Shown here piece after piece: positions 29,145 through 40,592 of a stretch of 64,000 nt of DNA. The notes under the pieces are model-generated. The model searched no databases. It was not told the DNA's origin and saw only the letters and a list, made by a program, of their open reading frames with translations. A program made the position numbers and the translations under genes. Positions within the stretch are counted from its first letter, which is position 1, and each line of letters begins with the position of its first letter. The stretch is from Ostreococcus mediterraneus (Eukaryota; Chlorophyta; Mamiellophyceae; Mamiellales; Bathycoccaceae): positions 457,979-521,978 of the forward strand of contig WMKK01000014.1 in assembly GCA_012295225.1 (NCBI GenBank). Direction: 5' to 3'.

Positions 29145-32100
29145 CGTCGCGACGCGTTCTCGGCGCGCGCGGTGGATGCGCTCGCGCTGTGTGGGTCGGT
29201 GGGCGCGCGCGCGCGGGACGCGGCGCGACGGTTAGGCTGCGGGGCGTCAGCCGCGGGTGCGGCGGCGACGCGTGGCGCAAAGGACGACGACGACGACGGT
29301 GGCGATGCGCGTGATGGTGATGGTGCGCGCGTGGCGCGCGTCGTTCGCGCGTTTCATCGCGCGTTCGTGCGTCGAGACGTTGGGTTTGGTGCGAATGTCT
29401 CTCTCGCGCGGTGCGGCGTCTCGGGCGAGACGGACGCCGGTGGAGGCACCGCTGAGGACGCAGATGCGATTGACGTCGCGGCGTGGGGTGCGTGTGCGTC
29501 GTTTGAGGCGTTTGAGGCGCGCGCTTTGGCGCCGGAGTCGAGATTGGTGGCGGTGAAAGCGGTTCGCGCGCGCGCGCTCGGCGTCGCGTGCGAAGCCGCG
29601 TGGGAGTTTGAATTGACGGATTCTGCGCACCAGGCGTTGGCGTGCATCGCTGCGGCGCGAGAGCGCGGTGCGACGACGCAGGATGTGAATATTGCGACGT
29701 CATCGAAGGGTGGCGATCACTTGATTAAGACTCTGATTGCCGCGGATTTAGTGTTTCTGCGCAAGTCGACTGGGGACGACGGCGCGGGCGCGGCGTCGAG
29801 TAATTTGGTCTTTCTAAAGCGTTACCGCGGCTCCGCCATCAAGGCTGGGATGGGCAAAAATTCTAAAGCGGATTACCTCGACGCGCTCGTGCGGGTGTTG
29901 ATAGAATGTGAGAATGGTGTGGCGTCTACGAGAGACGTGCGCGAGACGCTCAGGGCGTCGTTTGAGTCGAGCGATTTGATGCGCGGGCGCTCGGAAAAGG
30001 CCAAGACAAAGGTGTTCAACGCGGCAAAGAATGAGTTAATCGCCGCCGGGTGCATTGAACCAGTGCTAAGTCACGAAGGTTTAGAGGCGTTACGATTTAT
30101 CAAGCCATACGTAGCGCAGTCGGCACATGATGCCCAGTACGCCGAGGTTGGCGCCGACGCCGTCGATCCGAGTCGATGGACGGGCGGAGGTCAGCGCGGA
30201 GCGTTCATCGTTGAGCAAACGTTTGAAACGCAATTCGCTGAGCGTGTACGTCAGTATGGAAGCGTAGGTTTAGCGGATATCGTTCGCGACTACGACGTCG
30301 GGCCTCGCACGTTGGAGAAGCGTTTGATGAAGATGTGCGACGAGGATAAATTGATTCGCAAGGTTGTCGTGCAGCACGGAAAGCAGAAAATGACGCGCTA
30401 CGCGAGCGTAAGCGACGATAGAGACGAGAATAAAGACAAAGATAAGGATGCCATTATCTCGGACACAGAACGACGATACGCCATTCTTCTCAAGGCGTTG
30501 CGCGAGGAGGGTTTCTTGTACGTGAATCGTCTGAGCTCGTGGCTCGCCGTCGCCGAAGGCGGTTTGTATAAAAGAGTCGACAAGAAAATCATTCACAGTC
30601 TCGTGGATGAATTAGTCGCAAATAATGAGGCTTTCGTGCATTCGCTGTCTTGGGGCATAACCGAAAGGTTACCGGATATGATTTTGTTTCATAGCGACTT
30701 TCCATTCAATCCCGCGACGGATGGCGCGTTTATCGAATCGCTCAAGGCGGATATTCGCTCGCAAGAAGTCGCGGTGCGACAGCCGCTATCGAAAAAGCTT
30801 GGGTTGAGTGAAACGGTTAATATCACACCCATTCCAAAAGCGCTGCCAGCGCCGTCATCGTCAGCACATGACGATGGCGACGCGCCAAACGCCGATAGGG
30901 CGTTGGATGTCAGCAATCGCGGCGGGTATAGAACGCTTCACAACTTTCACGCCATCGGTTTGGGTTACGTCAAAGCGGGTGTCGTGCGTTTAGAGATATT
31001 TCATTTGTATTTGGTCAAGAGCGTTTTCGAAGACCGCAAGGCGCGAGATGGTGGAATCGATCCCGAAATTCTCGACGGCGCGATGCCGATTTCGATGTAC
31101 ATCAAAGTCATCAATAGCGTCGAATCAAAGCGCATCGACGTCGAAGATTTAGAGCACATCAAGCGCGAGGCGTTACTCGGGAAACTTGTTCAAGATTTAT
31201 CTCGCGAATTGCGAGATCGCCTGTGCTCGTCGCACTTGATGTCGAGACTAACCAAGCGTTTGACGGAGATGGGACTATTATACGAACATCCGACGTACGA
31301 CACCGAGACGCGGCACATCATCATGACGTTACGCATGAATAAAATTGCGCGGTTTCAACGCGCGCCAGGCGAAGGCGTTGACGAAGACGACGCCGATGTG
31401 TGGAGCGAGGCATTTGATTTAACCACCGTTCAGAGCGCACACGCGTATTGGAATGCGCTCGAAAAAGCTTTCAAAGGTCATCCTGCGATGGATACTGCGG
31501 TGCCGGCGTCCACCATGTCCTATCCGCGGCTCACGTCGACGCGTTCGTGGGTACGAAAATGGGCGCTCGGGTTGGACAATTGCATCATCCTTATGAATCG
31601 TCTTCAAGAAGCTTGGAATACGTTGATTGAATTATTGCTGAAAGGTGCTAATGCCTGGGTTGAAGGCGTGGAAATCACCCCCGACCTTGTGGCCATCGCC
31701 ATCGCTGAGTTGTCCACCGCTGGCTTGCCCGCCGAGGACGCGTTGCGCGTGGAGCAACTCGCGCAAGATCTCGGCGCTCCAGATGATTTGAGTCACATTA
31801 AAAGCACGTGGCGTGATTACTGCTATGCACAAATTTGTGCCGCTAACGACGCGGGCGTGGTTTCGTCCGTGGTTGCGAGTAACGCGTTGAAAATGTACTC
31901 ACGGTACTCGAAGATTCGGCTGTCTCGCCGGGCGCCGCATCGTGCGTTGTTGGCGCAGCGCGAAAACGTGCTCGGAGACTCGACACGCGCGAATCGATTG
32001 GCAAATATTGGCGATGCTCGCGCCCGCAAGGGAAGTTCTACTGCTGTATCATTGCCAGATGATGCGAGCGATGAAAGTGACGGTGATTTTGATCAATTTC

Positions 32101-33830
32101 CATCCCATCGCAAGCGCTTTGTGTTCAAGCAGGCTGAGGATGAATTTTTGGTGTTTTCTATGATTCGTTTCATCGCGTTGTCGGGCCCGAACACGTTCCG
32201 TGCAGAGAAGCGAGACTATCGCGCTGCGGTTGTATACGCTGATCCAATGTGGCGCTCGCGGTATCCACACGTCAAAAAGCGGGCCGTCGTGAAGCGTTGG
32301 CGACAGCTCACGGTCGACGACGGCGAAGACAATGAAGACGAAGACGACGTCAATAATGCGAGTCGCCACGACGCCATCGTGCGCTTTGGGTCGGAGTTTT
32401 ACGAACGCGGCGCCAAAGCTCGACGAGAGCACGCATTGCCACACACGCCAGTCCCCGCGCCGGCGACTGAGGAAGAAGCCGCGTATTGGGACGACGTGTG
32501 GGATTGCACCGGGAAATGGTCGGAAGGCGTCGCCAAGCAAGTCTTACACGCCACGCGAGAAATATTGAAAGCCTATCCGGTGACTTATCCCGTGCTCAAG
32601 CGCGATTTACCAAAACCACCGCGAGTTTCTCGCGTTCGACCAAAACGCGAAGAAAAAGTCCGTCGATTACGCGCGGGACGCGATCTCACCGAAGCGGATG
32701 ACGACATCATCCTCGCGCGTTTAGCTCCAGTAGCGTTTCTGCGGCGACGCGCGATTACGTTTCAAGATGAAAGTGATGACTCTGCCGATGATGATTCTTC
32801 AAGCGACTACGACACAGAGTCTGAAGACGAAGCGCACGGTCGTGCATTTGTCAAAATCGAAGACGTTCCGTCGTACTACACCGGCGCCATTGACGCGCAG
32901 TTGCGATTGTTGGATGTAGGCGACGACGGCGCCAAGAGCGTGAAATGCGTCACGCCGAGCGGGCCTCAAGTCTTGGCGCTCGCTCGTGCCCTCGTCGCTG
33001 GTCGTATTTCTATGTCAACGTGCGGGCAATCTACGGCGAGCGCGCTTCCGTTTGCGTTTCGAGATGGCTTTAATTCCAACGACGCCAGTCACATTTTGGC
33101 GGCTAACAACGACGCGGCGAACATGTTACACAGCGTACGCATCGACGTGCGCGAAGACAATGTTGCGAGCTCGGATGACCACGTAGCTCGCGTTGCCGCC
33201 GTCGGCTGCCTTCTCGACGATGACGTGGCGTCATCAATTCTCCGAGACGCGTGCGCGCGCGTCGTCGCGGCGCGTCAAAGTGCCAAAGCCGACCGAGCCG
33301 CGAGTCATGCTGGGCTCACATTCCTTGACATTCTCAACGAACTCCGCGCATCGAGCGATGCAGAGGTGACATTAGCATCACGAGGTGCTTCAGGCGCGCT
33401 CGCCGCTCGCCGAGCGATCGATGACTTGATGCACTCTGGCGCGATTCGCGCGCGAGGCCACGGCCGAGCCGCCGACGCGTCGTACTACTATGCCGCCGAT
33501 GAAGAGACCGCCACCGCCGCCGACGACGACGATGACGACGCGTCGTGCGCTCGAGCGACGCTCACTGTCATCATTCGCCACCCAGGCATTTCCGAATCCC
33601 GCATCATCATCGCTCTATCGGCATTCTTCCCCTCCGCGCGCGTCGGATCGGCGTTGCGCTCGCTCGCTCGATCCGGCGCCGTCTTCGCGCGCGCGAGCGA
33701 ACGATTCGCCTCCATCATCCCTCGCGCGTTCGGCGGCTCCGCCGTACGCGATGCCGCAAATACCATAGAACTCTTTTACTTCCCAGCGCCATCTGGCGCC
33801 GCCGTCGCGCGTGACATCTTGATCACATAG
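29106..33830 (+). CDS. TFIIIC B-block-binding subunit (GTF3C1/tau138-like)
   Basis: 1574 aa, one exon. The N-terminus has a run of aspartates (from the GAC repeat). Residues about 150-240 hold the B-block-binding winged helix (EFELTDSAHQALACIAAARE ... TTQDVNIATSSKGGDHLIK), and further winged-helix repeats follow, such as FVEQTFETQFAERVRQYG at about 360. Acidic linkers separate the helical domains, and the C-terminal third carries more WH-like segments. The subunit recognises the internal B box of tRNA genes for RNA polymerase III. The length is near that of plant relatives. The family call rests on the B-block region and overall architecture. Confidence 0.85.
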
Positions 33831-33896
33831 ACGCCGAATGTAACGAACACAGTGTACCGGTAGATTTGAATCGTCACTTTTTGACGCACGCGCTTC

Positions 33897-34433
33897 ATGC
33901 ACGCCCGAACCCGCCGCGCGGTGAGCCGCACGCACGTCGCCCTCGAACGCGCGCGCGATGAAAAGCTCCACGCACTCGCCCGCGCCGCGGCGCCAGATGC
34001 GCGAAAGGTACGACGACGACGACGGCATCAGATGGATGGACTGACACCGACGCAGCGACGCGCGTGCGCAGAGTACATCGCCGCCAGTATTCACGACGAC
34101 GCGCGCGACGCGCGCGACGACGACGAGAGCGCACACGACATGACATCCATGTTGACGTGTATGCATTGCCACACGAGCGCGGATGCGACGCGGTTGGTGT
34201 TTAAGTCGTTTGAACTTGTCAACGCGTGGACGCGATGTCGCGCGTGCGGGCGCGTGGCGCACGCGCGATGCGCGCTCGGTGACGTGCGCGGGTCGTCGTT
34301 TACGTGTGCGCGATGTTGTGCGCGTGATGATGGTGGTAGTCATGATGTTCGTCCGAAACGATTGCGGTTTGAGGATGACGATGATGCGCGTGACGATGGT
34401 GACGCGGACGAGGATTTCGCGATTGCAATGTGA
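33897..34433 (+). CDS. Small PHD-type zinc-finger protein
   Basis: 178 aa. Residues about 89-140 form a Cys4-His-Cys3 PHD-like pattern: CMHC, a spacer with SFELVNAWTR, CRAC, HARC and CARCC. An N-terminal Arg-rich helix (VRRRRRHQMDGLTPTQRRAC) and a very acidic C-terminus (FEDDDDARDDGDADEDF) flank it. PHD fingers usually read histone H3 tails; here the target is unknown. It lies just 66 bp after the TFIIIC gene on the same strand. Confidence 0.7.
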   Translation: MHARTRRAVSRTHVALERARDEKLHALARAAAPDARKVRRRRRHQMDGLTPTQRRACAEYIAASIHDDARDARDDDESAHDMTSMLTCMHCHTSADATRLVFKSFELVNAWTRCRACGRVAHARCALGDVRGSSFTCARCCARDDGGSHDVRPKRLRFEDDDDARDDGDADEDFAIAM

Positions 34434-34616
34434 AATGTTGCATGGACAACGGGATGATATAATAATAACGACGGGTATACGTCATGATGTGGTGATATTG
34501 ACACGATATGTAATAAATATTTGAATGAAGAAGAAGCACTGGCGGCGATGGCGCGGCGTAGTATATGTTACACGAAGACAAAGACAAAGAAGACAAAGAC
34601 GTCTGCGCCCGAGCGA

Positions 34617-36326
34617 TTAAAACGCAAATCGCGCCTTTTCGATGGCGCTCTCCATCATGGATGGTGGACGACGCGGCGGCGGGTACGGTCCCACACGCAT
34701 CTTTAACGCCAAGGCATTTAACTTTTCACGCACGATGGCGCATAACGCGGACGCCACGGCGAGGGCAATGGTCATCTTCATCGGCGCGGCGCGGGCAAAC
34801 GCTCCAGTCGCCGCCGCGAGGGCGACGAATGTGAGCACGCGTAAAATCTTGCGCGCCTTGCCAATGTTCGCCAACGCCGTCGCACACGACTTGCAATTCT
34901 TCGTGTGCGAGTGATACCGATCGAGTAACGCTTCACGAGACGTTTCTTGCGGTGGTAATGCGGTGGACATACCCTTTGGCCACGCCGGACCGCCGTTCGC
35001 GATTTGCGACGTCCATTTACGAAACGCCGACACGTACACGTCGGCTTTCGTCGGCATGTAACACGATTGCGCGTACGACTTCCCATGCACCGTTCGATCG
35101 ATTTCAATCAATCGTTCTTGCTTGTGTAAGAAGATTTGATCATCTTCTAAAATAGCGTTTTGATTAGTGTGGGAAAACCACTGCGGGTACAAGCCAAAGA
35201 TGAGCCGAGGCAACGCGGCTTTAAAGATGAATGGGAAACGCGCGAGCAATCGGCATCGTCCGGGCGTGGTGGGCACGGCGTACACCACGGTGAGCGTGGT
35301 GAACGTCGGTGTGCGTAAGGTGTGACGCATCAACGTCGGAGCTTTGAATTCGGTGTATTGCGTACCGTATTTACCTTTACGCGGACCCTCCTTCCACTCG
35401 CCTTCGAAACCGCGGGCGGTGACGCCTTCGGCGCTCGTGAGTTCCAAATTCACCGGCGTCGCGTTCTCTCGCTTGCCCACCGAGTTGTGATGAGTGAACG
35501 GCACGTGACTGACATCCATGACGTTTTCTAAAAGCGTGCCCCAATCCATGGGGAGGTCACGGAAAATATCCTGACACACGCACTCGGGGTTGTCGTATTC
35601 CGGCACCAAGGGTAACTCTGGCAACGCCGCCACGTCTGGAGCTTTATCCTTTGACGTCGGGTACACCCACATCATCCCCTGCGCTTCCCGCACGTGATAC
35701 GCCGTTACACACGACCTAGGCGATTTCAACGCTGTATCCAACCCAACGCCCGGTTCAATTTGCGGAATCGACGTGCACGCGCCCTCGCCCGTAAACGTCC
35801 ACCCGTGATACCCGCACTCGAGCTCACCCTTTTCATTCACACGCCCTTCGCTCAGCGGCACCAAACGATGGGGGCAACGATCAGCCACGCATTGCATCAC
35901 CCCACGCGAGTCTCGCCAGAACACCAACGGTTCTCCGAGCAACGTGAATTGATACGGCGCGTCCGCTTCGACGTCAGACGTAAAGCACACCGGGTACCAG
36001 CACGCGCGCCAATCGAACGACTTTTCCGCGTCGGCATCGCGCACGGGCGTGTCCTCGGTGGTTTGTAACGCGCGCGAGACGTGCGAAGGTGGCGTCGACG
36101 GCGACGGCGTCGCGCGCGGTCGCGACGGCGATGCGCATGTCGGCGATGCAATGCGCGCACTTTTACGAATCACCGTCATCGATGCCATCCATGGCGACGA
36201 CGCAGTCGCTGCGCGCGCGCAGGCGCGGTGGCGTCGAGCGACGCGAGACGACGACGGCGTCGACGGCGGCGCGGTGCGCATCGCGCGGTGGGCGAACGCC
36301 GGACCCGCGGATGCACGGACGAGCAT
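34617..36326 (-). CDS. Rieske oxygenase of the pheophorbide a oxygenase family (PaO/TIC55/PTC52)
   Basis: 569 aa. The N-terminal ~90 residues are Ser/Arg/Ala-rich and fit a plastid transit peptide. The Rieske [2Fe-2S] motif is CPHRLVPLSEG ... CGYHGWTF, the mononuclear iron site is in NVMDVSHVPFTHHN, and the family's C-terminal CxxC is in HTKNCKSCATA. Two hydrophobic segments near the end (VLTFVALAAATGAFARAA and MTIALAVASALCAIV) would anchor it to a plastid membrane. Family members oxygenate chlorophyll intermediates or act in plastid import and redox. Which member this is cannot be decided by eye. Confidence 0.9.
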   Translation of the reverse strand: MLVRASAGPAFAHRAMRTAPPSTPSSSRVARRHRACARAATASSPWMASMTVIRKSARIASPTCASPSRPRATPSPSTPPSHVSRALQTTEDTPVRDADAEKSFDWRACWYPVCFTSDVEADAPYQFTLLGEPLVFWRDSRGVMQCVADRCPHRLVPLSEGRVNEKGELECGYHGWTFTGEGACTSIPQIEPGVGLDTALKSPRSCVTAYHVREAQGMMWVYPTSKDKAPDVAALPELPLVPEYDNPECVCQDIFRDLPMDWGTLLENVMDVSHVPFTHHNSVGKRENATPVNLELTSAEGVTARGFEGEWKEGPRKGKYGTQYTEFKAPTLMRHTLRTPTFTTLTVVYAVPTTPGRCRLLARFPFIFKAALPRLIFGLYPQWFSHTNQNAILEDDQIFLHKQERLIEIDRTVHGKSYAQSCYMPTKADVYVSAFRKWTSQIANGGPAWPKGMSTALPPQETSREALLDRYHSHTKNCKSCATALANIGKARKILRVLTFVALAAATGAFARAAPMKMTIALAVASALCAIVREKLNALALKMRVGPYPPPRRPPSMMESAIEKARFAF

Positions 36327-36444
36327 CGCGGTGCGAGGGTGAGAATGACGTCACAGCGTAACACGAATTCGTCCTCGTCGACGGTTGACTCGCGTGCTCC
36401 GTGCTCGGTGCGCGTGTGCGTGCGTGCGCGTACGTGTGCGTGCG

Positions 36445-36660
36445 ATGGGGTCGACGCCGTCCAAGCCCGAGATCAAGCGCGCGCCGAACGGGGCGCCGTT
36501 GAACGACGATGGGACGCCTAAAAAGATGTGCTGCGCGTGCCCGACGACGAAAAAGGCGCGCGATGAGTGCGTGGTGATGCAAGGGGAGGAGAGCGGTGCG
36601 TGCGATGGGTTGATTGAAGCGCATTTGAAGTGTTTGCGCGCGGAAGGGTTCGATGTGTGA
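36445..36660 (+). CDS. COX17: COX17 copper chaperone
   Basis: 71 aa from ATG 36445. The copper-binding CCACP motif and the twin CX9C disulphide positions are present ([20 protein letters not shown], then [18 protein letters not shown]). COX17 passes Cu(I) to SCO1 and COX11 in the mitochondrial intermembrane space for cytochrome oxidase assembly. An in-frame ATG 20 codons upstream (36385) would add a Cys/Arg/Val-rich leader not found in the family, so 36445 is preferred. Confidence 0.95.
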   Translation: MGSTPSKPEIKRAPNGAPLNDDGTPKKMCCACPTTKKARDECVVMQGEESGACDGLIEAHLKCLRAEGFDV

Positions 36661-36750
36661 GACCTCGGGGCGGTGGATTGATCGCGCGGCGTCGTAGTCA
36701 AAGTCGTAGCGGTGCTATAAAAAAATGTAGTAAGTTCTTTCTTGTGCTCA

Positions 36751-38310
36751 TCAAAGTTCGTCGCGCCCGGCGCCGGCGATGATACGGTCGAGGGTGCTAA
36801 GTTCGGCGTCTAACGCCGCGACGGCGCTTTCGTCGCACGCTTGAGGGGTGAATAACGTCGCCGAGTATTCGCAACGAGACGGCTCTTCGACGTCGGCGAG
36901 CGCCTCTCGATCGCCACATTTGAGCGTGAGGGATAGCGATCGATTCGGTCCGTTCCAGCACGTTGCACCGTTGGTGAATTTTAACATCATGTCCCCGGTG
37001 AGTGGTGAAATTTCGACGCCATCGGTGTTGGTGCCGAGGCGCACGCTGTCTTGGTGCGCTTCGCCGAATGGACACGCCTTGTACACGTACTTTTCAATTT
37101 TCACCTCGAAGCATTGCTGGCGTAAACTTATCAACACATCGTCGGGACCGTAATTACGGTTAACACTAGCGCGAACTTGGTCGATTTGCGTCTGCAAGGC
37201 GTCGACGGCGCGCTGTTGCTTATCAAACGCGTCCCGATGCATCGTGGGAAACGCAGGGGATGTCAAATCGGCGCCGGCGTCCGCGTCCTTCTTGGCGAGT
37301 CGAGCACGCTGCAACGCACGCTTCGCGCGCGCGAACAAGGCGCTAAATTTCGACGTCTTCGTGTCTTCTGCGGACATGGGATCGTCCACCACCACATAGT
37401 CCTCGTCTGCATGGTCGTCGTAGTCTTCGTCCTCGTCGTCGACGCGCGTCGATTCCGACTCGTCGCTAATCCACTGTCCCGCAATGCGCTTCCCGCGCTC
37501 CTCCGCGGTTTCCTCCGCAGTTTCCTCTGCGGCATCATTTTCGCGCGCACGCTCGCGCTCACCGTCGTCATCGCGTGCGTCGCCATCGGTGTTTGCCTCC
37601 GTTTCCTTCTCCTCCTCCTCGGTCGATTTCGTCTCTTCGGCTTTTTTCTCCTCGAGCAGGCGCTCCTTCTCCCGCATCTCACGCTCTAACGCCTCCTCTT
37701 GTTCCTTTGGCGCACGCAATACCTCGAGTGCGCTATGTGCCTTGTCCATCTGCCCTTGCAAATCCTGTAATTCTGTCTCCATTGTGCGTCGGTCATCTTT
37801 TGCGTAACGACTCGCCTTGGCTTTCGCCTTGACGCCGCGTCTCGCCGCGCTCAACGCGTTCACCAACTCCGCCCGTCTCGCCTTGGCCGCCTTCGTGCAC
37901 GTATTCTCACACACAACACCACCATTCTGCGCGGTGTCGTACTCGTCGCTACCGTCGCAGCAATCGCAAACGCCGTCGTTTACGCGCGAGCTCGGGACGC
38001 GCGTCGGCGTCGAACCGCGGTTGACGCAATACATTCCCTTCGTCGTCGCCGCCTCGCCCGCGCCAGCGCACGCCGACGTCCCGGGCTCATCGGTGCCATC
38101 ATCACAGTCGCAATAGTCGTCGTTCACGCTCGTGATGGCGATCGTACGGGTGCCAGAATCACAGGTAAACGTCGTCGCGTCCCGAAGCGCCGAGGCTTGG
38201 GCTGGATCAAATCCGCGCAAGATGACATGGCTAGGCTCGGTTTTCGCGAACGACGTCGACGCAGAGGCGCACAGGGCGATGAATGAAACGAGTACGCGCG
38301 CGATAGACAT
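36751..38310 (-). CDS. Glucosidase II beta subunit (PRKCSH-like)
   Basis: 519 aa. It has a cleavable signal peptide (MSIARVLVSFIALCASASTS), two LDL-receptor-A-like cysteine modules with NDDYCDCDDGTDEPGTSAC and NDGVCDCCDGSDEYD, a long acidic coiled-coil region (residues about 140-330), and a C-terminal MRH lectin domain with KACPFGEAHQDSVRLG and GATCWNGPNRS. The last four residues are RDEL, an ER-retrieval-like signal. The beta subunit holds glucosidase II in the ER and binds mannose on N-glycans to promote trimming. All expected domains are present in order. Confidence 0.93.
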   Translation of the reverse strand: MSIARVLVSFIALCASASTSFAKTEPSHVILRGFDPAQASALRDATTFTCDSGTRTIAITSVNDDYCDCDDGTDEPGTSACAGAGEAATTKGMYCVNRGSTPTRVPSSRVNDGVCDCCDGSDEYDTAQNGGVVCENTCTKAAKARRAELVNALSAARRGVKAKAKASRYAKDDRRTMETELQDLQGQMDKAHSALEVLRAPKEQEEALEREMREKERLLEEKKAEETKSTEEEEKETEANTDGDARDDDGERERARENDAAEETAEETAEERGKRIAGQWISDESESTRVDDEDEDYDDHADEDYVVVDDPMSAEDTKTSKFSALFARAKRALQRARLAKKDADAGADLTSPAFPTMHRDAFDKQQRAVDALQTQIDQVRASVNRNYGPDDVLISLRQQCFEVKIEKYVYKACPFGEAHQDSVRLGTNTDGVEISPLTGDMMLKFTNGATCWNGPNRSLSLTLKCGDREALADVEEPSRCEYSATLFTPQACDESAVAALDAELSTLDRIIAGAGRDEL

Positions 38311-38396
38311 GGCGCGGCGATCCGTCGCGCGCGGCGGCGGCGCGGTATGAAGGTTTGGACTCTATTAAAACAACCAACGCTTTCTTCGCTCTACAA

Positions 38397-40193
38397 CTAC
38401 GGTTGCGGTGGATATTGATAGCTTTGCTGCGCGTACGCATTCGTGGCGGCGTTAGGATCGTAACCAAGTTGTGCGTAGTATTGCTGCCACGCAGCGTACG
38501 TCGCAGGATCCATCTGCGGCGCGATGGTGGCGGCAGCGGCGTTTGGATCGTACGGGGCGCCGTATCCGTAAGCGTACATGGGCGGCACCGCCGGCGCGGC
38601 TTGCATGTTGACTTGATTCATTTCGTCGAGCAATTGGTGCACGAGTTCGACAGCTTTTTTCACTTGCGCGGGTGTACCGATTATGCGACACTGGTCGCCC
38701 GCCTTGCATCCATTCGCGCCGCGTTCGATGTCGATGGACACTCCGGTGGTTTCACGAAGTTGACGAATCGTCGCGCCACCCGGACCAATAATCGCCCCCG
38801 CCTTGTACGCGCACGGCACGACTTCTTCGACGATAGTGACGCTCCCGCCTTCGGCGCCGCCTTCGACCCAGGAATCAGCGATGATTTTTTCTACGAGAGT
38901 CTTCGCGGCGTCGACGCGATCCCCTGGGCCAGTAATCACGACTTCCTCCACGTCGCGCATGACTTCAATGCGGCAGTTTGTTTGCTCTTTCAACGCCTTG
39001 ATCGTGAGTCCGGCGTTACCAATGATGAGACCTGAACGCGCTTTGCAATTGACGCGCACCGTTCGAGGCCCCTTGGTGCGTAAAAATTCATCTAAGCTCG
39101 CCTTGGCAAAGTCAATCTTTTCTCGCGAGCCTTTAATCTGCAACTTGCCTTCGCCACGAACGACTTGAATATCAGTGCCTATTTCCGCTTGAAGCTTGCG
39201 AATCGTCACACCGCTTGGGCCAATTATTAAACCTTCATGCTTGACGTCGATTGGGTAGAATTCTGTCAAGTACGTCACCTTTTTTGCCGACTCGCCGTCG
39301 CTGCCGTCGCTTTGGCGAACCGCAGTCTCAGCCGTCTCAACCGCTTGCGCCTTTGAAGACGACAGCGGCGGTGGAACATCCCGTATCTCGCGAGCCGACG
39401 CAGAAACCGTCGATACTACCGGAGGAGGCGCTTCCATTAACTCCGCCGCCTTGGCTCGCGCCGCCTCAATCGCCTTGCTCGCCTCTTCTTTCGCCGTCGA
39501 ACTCAACGCGCGCATCATTTCAATTTGTTTATTTAACGCCGTCGCCTTTACATCTTCCACGCGAACCACCCTAGGCGTGTCACGCGTCGCATCACTCGCC
39601 CCTAATCGCTCCTCACTCCCCGCATTCGTCGCCCCGGTCGCATTCGTCGCCTTCGCCGGCTCGCCTTTGTCCCAACGCGAACCGCGCTCGCGACGCTCGC
39701 GCCGTCCACCAGACCCGTCTCTCTCTCTCCGCCTCTCTCGCCGTTCGCCGGATGCGCTCGAACTTCGTCTTCGGCGTCTCACACGATCGCGTGACCTCGA
39801 CCGCGATGACCGACGGCGATGATGACCGCGAGAACGCGAACGCGACCGACGGCGGTCCCGCCTCGACCAGTCTCTCGACCGCGACCGCGACCGCGACCGC
39901 GACCGGCGGTGCGATGCGTGACGACGACGACGGCGACGATCACCGTCATCGTCCTCGTCATCGCGGCTTCTTCGACGACGTCGCACATCGTCATCCGCAC
40001 CAGCGTCGTCTTTACGCGTCACGTAATCTTCTGCATCATCGTAATCTGTACGCCGACGTCTCGAGCGCGACCGCGACCGCGACCGCCTCGACGCGCTCGG
40101 CTCGCCCCGACGCCGACGGGCGTCATCCACCGCCCGGTCTTCGCCGCGGTCGTCGCGGTCGACGTCGACGTCGACGGCGCGCATGGAATGCAT
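38397..40193 (-). CDS. Triple-KH RNA-binding protein with RS-rich N-terminus (FUBP/KHSRP-like)
   Basis: 598 aa from ATG 40193 (MHSMRAVDVDVD); the frame stays open further upstream but the extension is Arg/Ser junk-like. Residues about 30-170 are RS/RD dipeptide-rich, as in splicing regulators. Three KH domains follow, each with its GxxG loop: LIIGPSGVTIRKLQ, LIIGNAGLTIKALKE and AIIGPGGATIRQLRE. The C-terminus is Tyr/Gln/Ala/Pro-rich with an AAWQQYYAQLGYDP motif like the AWxxYYxQ repeats of FUBP proteins. It probably binds single-stranded RNA in the nucleus and takes part in splicing. The exact start is uncertain. Confidence 0.85.
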   Translation of the reverse strand: MHSMRAVDVDVDRDDRGEDRAVDDARRRRGEPSASRRSRSRSRSRRRRTDYDDAEDYVTRKDDAGADDDVRRRRRSRDDEDDDGDRRRRRRHASHRRSRSRSRSRSRDWSRRDRRRSRSRSRGHHRRRSSRSRSRDRVRRRRRSSSASGERRERRRERDGSGGRRERRERGSRWDKGEPAKATNATGATNAGSEERLGASDATRDTPRVVRVEDVKATALNKQIEMMRALSSTAKEEASKAIEAARAKAAELMEAPPPVVSTVSASAREIRDVPPPLSSSKAQAVETAETAVRQSDGSDGESAKKVTYLTEFYPIDVKHEGLIIGPSGVTIRKLQAEIGTDIQVVRGEGKLQIKGSREKIDFAKASLDEFLRTKGPRTVRVNCKARSGLIIGNAGLTIKALKEQTNCRIEVMRDVEEVVITGPGDRVDAAKTLVEKIIADSWVEGGAEGGSVTIVEEVVPCAYKAGAIIGPGGATIRQLRETTGVSIDIERGANGCKAGDQCRIIGTPAQVKKAVELVHQLLDEMNQVNMQAAPAVPPMYAYGYGAPYDPNAAAATIAPQMDPATYAAWQQYYAQLGYDPNAATNAYAQQSYQYPPQP

Positions 40194-40592
40194 GCGAGTG
40201 CGCGCTCGACAATGGCGCGCTCGACACTTCCTCGCGCTCGCCATGCGCGCCGGCACAGCCGGCGCCGACGCCGGCGACGCCGAACGCTCGGCGACGCCCA
40301 TCGTCATCGTTCGCGGTCGGCGGTACCGGGATCTGCGCGCGCGCGGCGACGGAGCGCGCGCGAACGCCGAGGCGGATGCTCGAGCGCGCGCGACATCGAC
40401 GGCGCGAGATTCGAGGCAGTGGCGCGACGACGCGGCGTTTCGTGCGATCGAGGACGACGGCGAGGGGTGTGATGATGCGCGCGCGGTCGATGCGCGGCGG
40501 TCGATGGGCGGTGACGACGAGGGCGGCGACGAGGCTGGGGCGTAAACGTCGTCACTCGCAGCCTCTCGAGCGTCGGCGCGCGCGTCGACGGC
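40194..40592. other. Divergent intergenic region between KH and GNAT genes
   Basis: About 400 bp, extremely GC-rich. Open frames on both strands are Arg/Ala-dominated and carry no motif. It may include 5' sequence of the KH gene if that protein starts upstream. Confidence 0.45.
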
